Shown in pieces: positions 25,702-34,843 of a stretch of DNA of 64,000 nt. Both the position numbers and the translations under genes were made by a program. Source of the DNA: Thiohalomonas denitrificans (GTDB lineage Bacteria > Pseudomonadota > Gammaproteobacteria > Thiohalomonadales > Thiohalomonadaceae); contig NZ_FMWD01000010.1 of NCBI RefSeq assembly GCF_900102855.1, positions 18,203-82,202 of the forward strand, written 5' to 3'. How positions within the stretch are numbered: position 1 is the stretch's first letter; each line of letters starts with the position of its first letter. Under the pieces are notes generated by a model. That model did no database searches, had not been told where the DNA came from, and saw nothing but the letters and a program-made list of their open reading frames with translations.

Positions 25702-27699
25702 ATGTCGACCATTCCATCCCATGCAGATTCCGCCGAGCAGGAAAAAACCGTCGGGCCGGAGTCTCGGATATCGAAGAAAAAAGTAGTTGCGGCAGCGGTC
25801 TTCGCCGCCGTCGCGCTCGGCCTCGGCAGCATCGTCCCCAGCGTGGAGATTGCCTGGGTCACGGCCATTCTGCTGCTCACCATCTATCTGTTTGCCTTCG
25901 AGGTGGTGGAGGTAGACGTGGCCGCCATCACGATCATGGTCTTGCTTGGCGTAACCTCGCTGCTGGCACCGCTGATGGGCATCGAACAGGGGCTGGTGTC
26001 GACGCAGCAGCTTTTTGACGGCTTCTCGAGCAACGCGGTGATATCCATCATCGCCGTGATGATTATTGGCGCCGGACTGGACAAGACGGGGCTGATGACC
26101 CGCGTGGCCGGCGTGATTCTCAAGGTCGGCGGCTCCACCGAGACCCGCATCATTCCCATCATCTCGGGAACCGCCGGCATCATCTCGAGCTTCATGCAGA
26201 ACGTGGGGGCTGCCGCCCTGTTTCTGCCGGTGGTCAGCCGCATCTCGGCGCGGACCGGACTGCCCATGTCCCGCCTGCTGATGCCCATGGGCTTTTGCGC
26301 CATTCTCGGCGGCACAGTGACGATGGTCGGCTCCAGCCCACTGATCCTGCTGAACGACCTGATCCTGACCTCCAACCAGGCGCTCCCGGCCGCAGAACAG
26401 ATGGGGACCTTCGGCCTGTTTGACGTCACCCCGATCGGGCTCGTCCTGATGGCCGCAGGTATCGTGTACTTCATTATTGCCGGTCGTTTCGTGCTGCCCG
26501 TCAACAAGTCCGAGGGGATCAGTGCCACCAGCACCATGGACTTCTTCCGCCAGACCTACGGCATCGATTATGAACTTTGGGAAGTGGTGGTGCCGCAAGG
26601 TAGCCCGCTAGTGGGCAAACTGCTCGATGATATCGAGCACCGATTTCGCATTCGCGTCATCGCTGCGCAGCACGACAACGATGTCCGGATCGGCCCCGGC
26701 GGACTGGCTCGCGACGTAGGCATCGAGGCGGGCAGTGTACTGGGCGTACTGGCCTCCCCCGACCATCTGCATGGATTTACCTCGCATTTCCAGCTGGAGG
26801 AACGCGACGATCTGGAGACCTTTACCGACTCCCTGGCCTCGAACACGGCCGGCATCGCCGAGTTGGTCATCCCGCCGGGTTCCAATCTGGTGGGCAAGAG
26901 CGCCCGTGACGTGTGGATGCGCAAGACCTACGGCCTCTCCATGGTGGCGTTGAACCGGGGCGGCGAGACCCTACGGGAAGGGGACGGCATCCGTGACAAG
27001 CCGCTGCAGCCGGGCGACACCCTGGTGGTGCACACCCCCTGGGACGCCCTGGCCCGTCTGGAGAAGGACCACAATTTCGTCGTAGTCACCTCCGAATACC
27101 CGCGCGAAGAGATGCGCCCGCAAAAGGTGGGTTTCGCCGTTCTCTTCTTCTTGGTCGCCCTTGCGCTGGTGCTGTTCTCGGACCTGCGCCTGTCGGTCGC
27201 GCTGCTGACCGGCGCGCTCGGCATGATCCTCTCCGGCGTGCTCAACATCGACGAGGCCTACGAGGCGGTGAGTTGGAAGACCGTGTTTCTGCTGGCCAGC
27301 CTCATACCACTCGGACTCGCCGTGGAGACCTCGGGCACGGCAAAGTGGATTGCCGAGCAGACCCTGGTGCTGATAGGCGATGCCCCCATCTGGGTTATCC
27401 AGGCTGCCATCGCCGTGCTCGCCACCTTCTTCACCCTGGTGATGTCCAACGTTGGCGCCACGGTTCTGCTGGTCCCGCTGGCGGTGAACATAGCGCTTGG
27501 CGTCGGCGCCAATCCCGCTGTGTTTGCCCTTACTGTGGCCATTGCCACCTCGAACTCCTTCCTGATCCCGACCCACCAGGTCAACGCCCTGATCATGGGA
27601 CCGGGGGGCTACCGCGTGCCTGATTACATTCGGGCAGGCGGCGTCATGACCGTACTGTTCCTGGTCGTAATGCTGCTAATGATGAACCTGATTTTCTGA
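25702..27699 (+). CDS. SLC13-family permease with two TrkA-C domains
   Basis: 665 residues from the ATG at 25702. Transmembrane helices cluster at about 35-285 and 475-660. Between them are two RCK/TrkA-C modules: WEVVVPQGSPLVGKLLDDIE and LVIPPGSNLVGKSARDVWM. The transport signature FMQNVGAAALFLPVV and the repeat TLVMSNVGATVLLVPLAV match the divalent anion:Na+ symporter superfamily. Members of this domain layout are often annotated as sodium:sulfate symporters. Substrate could be sulfate or another anion, coupled to Na+. It is second in the RpoN-controlled operon. Confidence 0.88.
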   Translation: MSTIPSHADSAEQEKTVGPESRISKKKVVAAAVFAAVALGLGSIVPSVEIAWVTAILLLTIYLFAFEVVEVDVAAITIMVLLGVTSLLAPLMGIEQGLVSTQQLFDGFSSNAVISIIAVMIIGAGLDKTGLMTRVAGVILKVGGSTETRIIPIISGTAGIISSFMQNVGAAALFLPVVSRISARTGLPMSRLLMPMGFCAILGGTVTMVGSSPLILLNDLILTSNQALPAAEQMGTFGLFDVTPIGLVLMAAGIVYFIIAGRFVLPVNKSEGISATSTMDFFRQTYGIDYELWEVVVPQGSPLVGKLLDDIEHRFRIRVIAAQHDNDVRIGPGGLARDVGIEAGSVLGVLASPDHLHGFTSHFQLEERDDLETFTDSLASNTAGIAELVIPPGSNLVGKSARDVWMRKTYGLSMVALNRGGETLREGDGIRDKPLQPGDTLVVHTPWDALARLEKDHNFVVVTSEYPREEMRPQKVGFAVLFFLVALALVLFSDLRLSVALLTGALGMILSGVLNIDEAYEAVSWKTVFLLASLIPLGLAVETSGTAKWIAEQTLVLIGDAPIWVIQAAIAVLATFFTLVMSNVGATVLLVPLAVNIALGVGANPAVFALTVAIATSNSFLIPTHQVNALIMGPGGYRVPDYIRAGGVMTVLFLVVMLLMMNLIF

Positions 27700-27713
27700 G
27701 AGAAATGCGCAAC

Positions 27714-29120
27714 ATGAAAGCGATTTTGAGATTGGCCGGGGGCGTCCTTCTCCCGGCCCTGCTGGCCCCCGGGCTGGCGTTTGCTGAAAACGGTGCCGAC
27801 CGACTGGACCTTACCCAGCACTGGGTGGGCTTCGTCGCTCTCGGGATATTCGCCGTCGCCTATCTCTTCGTGATGGCCGAGGAGTTTACCCACCTCCGCA
27901 AATCCAAACCCGTTATCCTGGCGGCGGGCCTCATCTGGGGCCTGATCGCTGCGGTTTACGTTGCAAAGGGTGGCGTGAGCCAGGATGTGGAACAGGCGGT
28001 CCGCCACAACCTGCTGGAGTATGCGGAACTGATGCTGTTCCTGCTGGTGGCGATGACCTACATCAATGCCATGGACGAGCGACTGGTATTTGACTCCCTG
28101 CGCTCCTGGTTGATCCGGAAGGGTTTCAGCTTCCGTCAGCTATTCTGGCTCACCGGTATTCTCTCCTTTTTCATCTCGCCGGTGGCGGATAACCTGACTA
28201 CGGCGCTGCTGATGTGCGCGGTGGTCCTGGCCGTCGGCGGCGACAACGGCCGTTTCGTCTCCATCGCCTGCGTCAACATTGTGGTTGCGGCAAACGCCGG
28301 CGGTGCCTTCAGTCCGTTCGGCGACATCACTACCCTGATGGTCTGGCAGAAAGGAATCGTGGAGTTCTGGTCGTTTTTCGGACTATTCATTCCGGCAGCG
28401 GTGAACTTTCTGGTTCCGGCGGCACTGATGCACTTCGCCGTTCCTGACGAACAGCCCAGCGTTTCGGACGAGCGGGTCGACACCAAGCGCGGAGCCAAGC
28501 GGATCGTCGTCCTGTTCCTGCTCACCATCACCACCGCAGTCGGTTTCCACAACTTCCTGCACCTGCCGCCGGTGGTGGGCATGCTGACCGGCCTCGCCTA
28601 CCTCCAGCTGTTCGGCTTCTTCCTGAAAAAAACCGCACACCTGGATGCCGAGCATGAAGGACAAATCGGCGACGTAGTGCCGTTCGATGTCTTCAGCAAG
28701 GTGGCCCGGGCCGAGTGGGACACCCTGTTCTTCTTCTATGGGGTAGTGCTGTGCGTGGGTGGACTCGGCTTCATCGGCTATCTCGCCCTGACTTCCGAGG
28801 TAATGTACCTGCAGTGGGGTGCAACATCGGCCAACGTCGCGGTCGGCGTGCTATCCGCCATCGTCGACAACATCCCGGTGATGTTCGCCGTGCTGAGCAT
28901 GGAGCCCGACATGTCCTTGGGCCAGTGGCTGCTGGTGACCCTGACCGCCGGTGTTGGCGGCAGTCTGCTGTCCATCGGCTCGGCCGCCGGGGTGGCGCTG
29001 ATGGGACAGGCGCGCGGCTACTACACCTTCTTCTCCCACCTCAAATGGATGCCGGCCATCGCTGCCGGTTATGGCGCCAGCATTCTGGTCCATTTCTGGA
29101 TCAACGCGGGGCTGTTCTGA
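27714..29120 (+). CDS. nhaD: NhaD-type Na+/H+ antiporter
   Basis: 468 residues; ATG at 27714 chosen because GAGAG is 9 bases upstream (ATG at 27705 would be too close). A signal-like first helix ends LAFA, then about 11-12 transmembrane helices. Diagnostic stretches are SPVADNLTTALLM, VVAANAGGAFSPFGDITTLMVW and ALSAIVDNIPVMFA-like (VLSAIVDNIPVMFAVLS). These are hallmark NhaD motifs with paired acidic residues for ion translocation. NhaD exports Na+/Li+ in exchange for protons and is typical of marine and haloalkaliphilic bacteria. It fits a sodium homeostasis operon with the SLC13 protein. Confidence 0.9.
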   Translation: MKAILRLAGGVLLPALLAPGLAFAENGADRLDLTQHWVGFVALGIFAVAYLFVMAEEFTHLRKSKPVILAAGLIWGLIAAVYVAKGGVSQDVEQAVRHNLLEYAELMLFLLVAMTYINAMDERLVFDSLRSWLIRKGFSFRQLFWLTGILSFFISPVADNLTTALLMCAVVLAVGGDNGRFVSIACVNIVVAANAGGAFSPFGDITTLMVWQKGIVEFWSFFGLFIPAAVNFLVPAALMHFAVPDEQPSVSDERVDTKRGAKRIVVLFLLTITTAVGFHNFLHLPPVVGMLTGLAYLQLFGFFLKKTAHLDAEHEGQIGDVVPFDVFSKVARAEWDTLFFFYGVVLCVGGLGFIGYLALTSEVMYLQWGATSANVAVGVLSAIVDNIPVMFAVLSMEPDMSLGQWLLVTLTAGVGGSLLSIGSAAGVALMGQARGYYTFFSHLKWMPAIAAGYGASILVHFWINAGLF

Positions 29121-29599
29121 TGAGCCGGCACCGTTTTCTGATTCAGGCCCGATCGATCCTGGCGCGCATGGGCAAAGGTCTCGAGCATGCCCATTACGGC
29201 GAACTCCGGCCGCACCACGAAAAGCTGGAACAGCTCTATGGCTATCGCGGCGAATTGCGGGTCGTGGTTGCTCTGGACGCATCGCCCCGACGCCAGGCAT
29301 TCGACTACGCCGTCGAGCTGGCGCGGCGCGAAAGGATGCTGTTGGATGTGCTCCACGTCAGCCCTGCTGCGGGGCTTGAGCTGCCCCCGAAAGGATTGAT
29401 CCCGGCCCTACTCGCGGCAAATATCGACTTCCGGTTGACGCGTCGGGAGGGGGAACTCGCTACCGTCCTGCTGGACTACTCCCGTTTCCGCCCGGACATC
29501 TTCTGTATCGTGTCCGCAACCCGCACCGAGTTTGTCGGCAGACTGCAGCAACAGGGAGTTCCACAAGTGGTCACCCTTAACGACCGACTCAAGGCTTGA
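29120..29599 (+). CDS. Usp-like protein, last gene of the operon
   Basis: 159 residues; the ATG shares one base with the nhaD stop (TGATG). A helical N-terminus (about 1-45, YGELRPHHEKLEQLYGY) leads to a Usp-type core: LRVVVALDASPRRQAFDYAVELARRE, LDVLHVSPA and DIFCIVSATRTEF. It parallels the first gene of the operon, so Usp-like proteins bracket the two transporters. Coupling to nhaD suggests control of transport, possibly by nucleotide binding (inference). Confidence 0.65.
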   Translation: MSRHRFLIQARSILARMGKGLEHAHYGELRPHHEKLEQLYGYRGELRVVVALDASPRRQAFDYAVELARRERMLLDVLHVSPAAGLELPPKGLIPALLAANIDFRLTRREGELATVLLDYSRFRPDIFCIVSATRTEFVGRLQQQGVPQVVTLNDRLKA

Positions 29600-29642
29600 G
29601 GTGCCGGCATTCGGCTAATGGAGTGGGAAAAGAAAAAGGCGG

Positions 29643-29668
29643 CGGGATTGGGTTTGACGAACCCATCC
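29643..29668. terminator. Hairpin between convergent genes
   Basis: GGGATTGGGTT and AACCCATCCC pair with one bulged base, in the 86-base gap between the Usp-like gene and the FHA gene. Probably a shared terminator. Confidence 0.45.
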
Positions 29669-29685
29669 CTCCTCCCCTCCCGTGT

Positions 29686-30066
29686 TTATTTCTTTGGCGT
29701 GGTGTAGAAGATACCGGGCAGAATCCGCTTCATGATGACGGTTTCATTCAGCTCGCTCTGGGCATTCTTGAAAAACCTGAAGAAGGTTCGACCGATACGA
29801 ATCGTGTCACCCTCCATCAGAAGGTGTGCACTGATGCGTTCACCGTTGACGAAGGTGCCGTTGGTGCTGGAGCAATCCCTCAGAACGTACTCCGTACTCC
29901 CGCTCTGTTGACCGGTAACCTTTTCCACAATGGCGTGCTCACGACTTGCCAGGTCATCATCGACACTCAGCTCATTCATATCCCCCCGACCGATGCAAAA
30001 CGGCATCGACTCCATGGGGATCTTCACACTCGGGCTGTTGTTCTTGTAGTGGACCAAAATGGCCAT
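29686..30066 (-). CDS. FHA-domain protein
   Basis: 126 residues, essentially a single FHA domain: FCIGRGDMNELSV (GR motif), LASREHAIVEK (SxxH motif) and RDCSSTNGTFVNGERI (NG motif). FHA domains bind phosphothreonine peptides. There is no transmembrane segment. GGAG lies 8 bases before the ATG. A cognate Ser/Thr kinase or type VI secretion cluster is not in the window, so partners are unknown. Confidence 0.9.
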   Translation of the reverse strand: MAILVHYKNNSPSVKIPMESMPFCIGRGDMNELSVDDDLASREHAIVEKVTGQQSGSTEYVLRDCSSTNGTFVNGERISAHLLMEGDTIRIGRTFFRFFKNAQSELNETVIMKRILPGIFYTTPKK

Positions 30067-30293
30067 TTTGTGATCTCCGTAGCCTTTTCAGGCTAACTCG
30101 AAACATGTGCCAAACTCCCGGTTAAATTTTTCAAAGCGATAACTGTGTCACAAAATCCGGGTCGGCAAAAAAGTCGCTGAAAGGCCGGTAAAAGGCACAC
30201 GCAAAATCTCAAGACTTTCTCCCTAACATTGTGTAAGGTTTTTGTCGCGACGGATGTCGCACTTTCGCCAGTCCTGCCCTACAAGGAGATACG

Positions 30294-31109
30294 ATGAAAA
30301 TATCAAGGATTAGCAGCCTTTTTCTGGCTGCTGTTTTAGCGGTAACGTTGAGTGCCTGTGCGCCAATGGCGATTACAGGCAGTGCCGATGTGGAAACGAC
30401 GGCATTCGGGCCTAAAAAACGTTTTGCTGTTGTTTCGGTTTCATCGCTAAAAACTTTTAGCGGCGAAAAGGGCATTACCCAGCTATTCAAGAGCACCGAT
30501 GAGATTCCCGGCGCCGACACCAAACCCCTGCTTGAAGCGGTGAAACCCAAGGTCATCGCTTCGCTGCATGCGGATCGGAATTTCGTTCTCGTTCCCGAAA
30601 AGAATGTCCTGCACAGTAAGGCTTATCAGCAAATCAAGGAAGATGAACGGAAACTAAAGATGCTGTTCATGAGCGATGAAATAAACGTCGCCGATAACTA
30701 CAAATATCTTTCAGAACCGAAAAAATACGCGCAATTGGCCACCGCCCTGAATGTTGACGGTGTCATTGGCGTTTCCATGGGTTTCTCCATCAGTTCCGGC
30801 AAATCCGGCTTGAGCATCAACGGACTGAGCCTTGGTCGCAAAGCCTACAGTCCACAGGCTACCGTTACGGCGATTGCCTATGACAGACAAGGGAAGGTGA
30901 TCTGGAAAGATTCGACACTGAAGCGGGCAGAACCCGGTGACAAAAAAGCCATTTTTCTCCTGGATTTCAGTGATGTGACCGATACCAATTTTACAAAGCT
31001 TCATCCCAAGGCGATTGAGATGGGTGGCAATGCGATCGAGATTCTCGTTTCCAGATTGGATGACACCCTTTCCGGTAAGGGGACGAGCAGCATACAAAGC
31101 ATGAAGTGA
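30294..31109 (+). CDS. Lipoprotein, function unknown
   Basis: 271 residues with AGGAGAT before the ATG. The lipobox LSAC places the lipidated Cys at residue 21, and Ala at +2 predicts outer-membrane sorting. The mature part contains KRFAVVSVSSLKTFSG, ALNVDGVIGVSMGFSI and ATVTAIAYDRQGKVIWKDST. That pattern resembles lipoproteins with a CsgG/TolB-N-like alpha-beta fold, but I cannot assign it. The promoter region (30110-30293) is more AT-rich than its surroundings. Confidence 0.65.
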   Translation: MKISRISSLFLAAVLAVTLSACAPMAITGSADVETTAFGPKKRFAVVSVSSLKTFSGEKGITQLFKSTDEIPGADTKPLLEAVKPKVIASLHADRNFVLVPEKNVLHSKAYQQIKEDERKLKMLFMSDEINVADNYKYLSEPKKYAQLATALNVDGVIGVSMGFSISSGKSGLSINGLSLGRKAYSPQATVTAIAYDRQGKVIWKDSTLKRAEPGDKKAIFLLDFSDVTDTNFTKLHPKAIEMGGNAIEILVSRLDDTLSGKGTSSIQSMK

Positions 31110-31233
31110 TTTCATAGGCAACAGCGGTGCCCCGGCCTGATATGGGATACCCAACAGGTCAGCGCTGATTCCGGAAAAGCTCGCTTCCAGGCGGGCTTTT
31201 CCTAACACAGACCGATCCTTTACCTGCCTCAAT

Positions 31234-32268
31234 CTACTCACCGCCCCGGATCCGGGCGACCCGCTGGTCCGTCAGGGGATGAGTGGAGAGATAACCCTGC
31301 CACTCGGCGGCCTCGCAGGTACTGTTGGTCTCTGGACAAGTTTGCTGTTCCAGGCGGTTCAGGATGGCGGCGAAGTGCTCGCGGGAAACGTCCTCACGCT
31401 CGAGGGAGCGAATGGCGTAGGCATCGGCCTCACGTTCAAAGGTTCGGGAGTACCCGAGTTCGGTCAGCACCAACGGCAGGGAGCCGACCAGCGATGACAC
31501 TGCCGAAAGATCGCCCAGAACTGACACTGCCACCAGAGTGAGTGCCGAGACCTGAAGCCCCCGCCGCAGACCATGCCTGCCCACCACGTGGCCCAGCTCA
31601 TGGACGAAGATGCCCAGTAACTCTTCATCCGTTTCGGCCAACGCCACCAGCTGATCGGTGAAGACGATGGTGCCCGATGGTAGCGCAAGGGCATTGGGAC
31701 CGATGGAGTGCCCCGCATCCCGGAACACGATACGCACGGGCGTATCGGGTGCGAGGCGGGAAGCGCTGGCCTGAAAGCGCGCCGTCAACCGCTCGCGGGT
31801 CTCCGTTTGCAGGCGACTGGGGCGAAAGAACTGTTCGTCCAGTACCGCCCAGACCCCCCGGTCAATCTCTTGGTTGATCGAGTACGGGAGCGCGAAGGCC
31901 ACCCTCTCTGCCAACACGGGAATGCCATAGCGGACCACCCCGAATACCATGGCGGCCACCATCACCAGAGAGAGAGCAATGGTCCGCCAGTGGCTCTCGA
32001 GCCCATGGAGGATGGCCACGGCTGCATTCGGTAGCAATGCGTCGATGGCGGCGTTGTCGTCGGTTTCGAATTTGGCCCCGGAGGGAAAGGTGAGGAACCG
32101 GGTCGTATTGCCGAGTCGATCGGAGACCTGCACGCGGGCCGCGGGGAGCAGAGGCTCCCGTTGCTCCCCGGCGACCCGCACCGAAACGGCCCCGCCCGCG
32201 CCGTGCAGCTTTGCCGGCTCGCGCCGCGAGCTGCCGGCAGGGTAATACCAGCCGCTAACGGCCGTCAC
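31234..32268 (-). CDS. M48-family membrane metalloprotease
   Basis: 344 residues from GTG overlapping the upstream gene by 4 bases. An N-terminal soluble segment (1-90) precedes a transmembrane helix (about 95-118). The protease domain follows with the zinc motif HELGH (His223, Glu224, His227) and the third-ligand region FEREADAYA. HPLTDQRVARIR near the C-terminus is a typical M48 ending. It degrades membrane or periplasmic substrates (family knowledge). Coupling to a DUF898/YjgN gene is a recurring proteobacterial arrangement. Confidence 0.9.
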   Translation of the reverse strand: MTAVSGWYYPAGSSRREPAKLHGAGGAVSVRVAGEQREPLLPAARVQVSDRLGNTTRFLTFPSGAKFETDDNAAIDALLPNAAVAILHGLESHWRTIALSLVMVAAMVFGVVRYGIPVLAERVAFALPYSINQEIDRGVWAVLDEQFFRPSRLQTETRERLTARFQASASRLAPDTPVRIVFRDAGHSIGPNALALPSGTIVFTDQLVALAETDEELLGIFVHELGHVVGRHGLRRGLQVSALTLVAVSVLGDLSAVSSLVGSLPLVLTELGYSRTFEREADAYAIRSLEREDVSREHFAAILNRLEQQTCPETNSTCEAAEWQGYLSTHPLTDQRVARIRGGE

Positions 32269-33557
32269 AGGCCAAGTTCGACGTCGAACAGGTCACCCAC
32301 CTCCTGTCCGATGGCACTCACCTGTTCACTCTGCTGGTCCACGAAACCGTTCAGGTCGCCGGAGCTGACCAGCTGCATGTGTTCCGCAGCGTAGCGGGCG
32401 GTACGCACCCTGGCCCAGGGATAGAACAGCCCCAGGGTCAGGACCATACCGATCGTGTTGAGCGCCACCAGTTTCATGTACGACCCGAGCGCATAGCTGG
32501 CAGTAAAACCGTGATCGTCGATCCGCGTGTTGTTGTATTTCAGGTTGACGCTCTTGACCGTAAACCAGGCGAACAGCAGCAGGTATACGGGCAGCAACAG
32601 CAGGGTCGGGAGCATGGGCGTCACGGTGCCCAGCGGGACAGAGACGATCATCGCGGCCAAAAAAATCCCCACAAGGGTCAGAAACAGCCTGTAGTAGGGT
32701 CGCGGACCGAGCTCCAGCCGAAAGGCTGTCGCCCCGAAGCGGTGGTGGTCAACGATGAATCGCTGCTGTTTGTAGAATGCCAACGGCATCAGCAGACCAA
32801 AAGTGAGCATCCCCAGCATCGGCCAGCCCACGAAGGCAGCCAATGCCCCCCTCACGTTGCCATCGAAGCCGAACCGGACATTGCGCCACGCGCTGTTCCT
32901 TGCCCGAAATCGCAGCGACTGCACAACAATCCACGGCATCAATACAAATAGCAGCAAAGAACCAATCACCCCTACAACAGGAGCAATTTCGCCCCCCACC
33001 ATGATTACCGCAAACAGCCCAAGGCCGATTAGCCTTCCCTTGAGGATCTGCAGCGGTTCGGCAAGATACTCGAAGCCGCTGCCGTGCAGGCGGGTATTGC
33101 CGTAGAAATAGCGCTGAGTCCGTACCTTCGCCCATGCGGAATAGATACCGAGGGTGATGATCGTCAGGGCGATGTTGACGATCCAGATACGGAAGAATTC
33201 GGTGCCCGTACCGGCAAAGCTGAAAGGTTCATTGCGTAATTCCCGGTCTGCGACGATATCGTTTTCCGGCAGAGCGGGTGCAGCCGGTATACCCGCGCCT
33301 GATGAAGCGGAAGGTACCGGCGCCGAACGCCGCACGCTGGTCTTGAGGCCCACACGCTCGAGCATCGCACGATACTCGTCTGCCTTGTCCGCGTTGAGGT
33401 TGCGACGAAGAACGACCTGGGGGTGGGAGAACAGCGCGTCCAGCTTGTCGCCCGTGAGGTTGAACACCGAAGCGATCCGCTCCTTCACACTATGCGACTC
33501 GAAGCCCTCGAGAATTTCACCGCTGAAGACAATTTCGTAATTCTTTGCGTCGGTCAT
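32265..33557 (-). CDS. YjgN (DUF898) family membrane protein
   Basis: 430 residues from the ATG at 33557. The first 75 residues form a soluble domain with VVLRRNLNADKADEYRAMLERVGLKT. A DUF898 region follows with about eight helices and repeats such as GIYSAWAKVRTQRYFYGNTRLHGSGFEY and LGLFYPWARVRTARYAAEHM, the double Trp-Ala-Lys/Arg-Val-Arg-Thr signature of YjgN. Function is unknown. It is co-translated with the M48 protease, so a joint envelope quality-control role is possible (inference). Confidence 0.9.
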   Translation of the reverse strand: MTDAKNYEIVFSGEILEGFESHSVKERIASVFNLTGDKLDALFSHPQVVLRRNLNADKADEYRAMLERVGLKTSVRRSAPVPSASSGAGIPAAPALPENDIVADRELRNEPFSFAGTGTEFFRIWIVNIALTIITLGIYSAWAKVRTQRYFYGNTRLHGSGFEYLAEPLQILKGRLIGLGLFAVIMVGGEIAPVVGVIGSLLLFVLMPWIVVQSLRFRARNSAWRNVRFGFDGNVRGALAAFVGWPMLGMLTFGLLMPLAFYKQQRFIVDHHRFGATAFRLELGPRPYYRLFLTLVGIFLAAMIVSVPLGTVTPMLPTLLLLPVYLLLFAWFTVKSVNLKYNNTRIDDHGFTASYALGSYMKLVALNTIGMVLTLGLFYPWARVRTARYAAEHMQLVSSGDLNGFVDQQSEQVSAIGQEVGDLFDVELGL

Positions 33558-34120
33558 AATTAGAAATCCCTTAGTTGCTGCAAGGCTCCCCTCGCAAGTT
33601 CCATCATTGACTTGCCTAACATTACGTGAGCGCTTACCGGGCTGCAAGCAGATCTGCCGTCACTTTGATGGCGGACGGTGGCATCGATGAAGACCGGTAG
33701 ACCGCCCCTGTCATTCCCGATATTTGCAGCTGTTATACTGTCGCGGAATTCACGGAAAAATAGCGGCAGTCGCGGCCGGGAGAGCGCCGTCTGCGACATG
33801 ACAATGCACTCCGGGCATCATCGGTCCGTTTCGGTTATCGAAGGACGCGACACCGTGTGCCACTGGGGGGACAACGCAGTGCCGGAAGTCGGGTGTGTGC
33901 AGACATCCTGACGGATTACTGCTACGTCAGACCATTTTTGCTACAGCCCTTGCGTACTACTCGCAAGAGTATCCAGACACGTTCGCAGTCTTCCCTGGCG
34001 GTACGCCTTCCGGAGCGATTGCCAGCGCCCGAACGCGGCCTCGCACTGGTTTGCGAGGCGCCCGGTCGGCCAGTGTTCGGAGCCGGATTTTCTTCATTCA
34101 TTTCAGCGGAACAAATAGCT
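33558..34120. other. Intergenic region, no gene seen
   Basis: 563 bases upstream of two divergent genes. A reading frame runs in phase with the DUF6858-like gene from 33857, but its translation is low-complexity and unlike the family. The ATG at 34121 is therefore preferred. No repeat or RNA motif was recognised. Confidence 0.4.
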
Positions 34121-34513
34121 ATGAAACAGAGCATGCTGCTTGATAAATACCCCATCCACAGCCTTGAGCTCGACAAGTCGGAGACGACGTGCGAAAACGT
34201 CGACGCCATCATCGCTTTTCTCAAGGAACGTGTAGAAGCGCATCCCATCTCGCAGTATATCGCGGTGTTCGATCACCACGCCCACACCAGCGCCCTGCCG
34301 GATGGGGAAATCGCCGCGGAAATCCGTGCCGCCAAAATCCTCGTATTCTGCTTCGGCCCCAATCTCCTGTCACCGGGCGTTACCGCCGTGCGCCCCCGCT
34401 CCATCGGAGTCACCGAACTTGCGGACAAGTTCGTCGTCAACTTCATGGAGGCACCGATGCCGGTGGCCAACGATGCGATGAAGGAGTGGGCCCAGGCACT
34501 ACGAAACGCATGA
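34121..34513 (+). CDS. Conserved cytosolic protein (DUF6858-like)
   Basis: 130 residues. Conserved-looking stretches are YPIHSLELDKSETTC, IAFLKERVEAHPIS, YIAVFDHHAHT, ILVFCFGPNLL and AVRPRSIGVTELADKFVV. They agree with my memory of a short family in sulfur-oxidising proteobacteria (DUF6858), but I cannot verify this. There is no signal peptide. GGA lies 10 bases before the ATG. A conserved FDHHAHT suggests a metal or substrate site. Confidence 0.6.
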   Translation: MKQSMLLDKYPIHSLELDKSETTCENVDAIIAFLKERVEAHPISQYIAVFDHHAHTSALPDGEIAAEIRAAKILVFCFGPNLLSPGVTAVRPRSIGVTELADKFVVNFMEAPMPVANDAMKEWAQALRNA

Positions 34514-34557
34514 CGATCGGCTCACTGGAAGCCAAAAAAGAAAAGGTGAGCATATAC

Positions 34558-34582
34558 CGCCGGGCGAGCGCGTCGCCCGGCG
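34558..34582 (+). terminator. GC-rich 9-bp hairpin
   Basis: CGCCGGGCG (34558-34566) pairs perfectly with CGCCCGGCG (34574-34582), 45 bases after the stop of the preceding gene. There is no U-tract. The rest of 34514-34843 shows no convincing gene. Confidence 0.45.
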
Positions 34583-34843
34583 AGTAGTGCAAGCTCCCAC
34601 TGCACTGAACGTATCTCCCAAGCCGGAAATCCGCCTCCCGGTCGATCTTGTCGTTCCCCACCTTCAGCATTCTGTAATCAACGGTACCGTCGGTCTGCGA
34701 CGGAATCCACGAGATAGCTAAAGAGACAATCACTTCCTGTAGCGGCTTGTGTGGGCCGAATCACGTTTTCTCGATTTCCTGCGTCCGAACGACCCGGGCT
34801 CGGCTAACATTGAAATCGAATAAAACATCCCATAACCAAGCTC

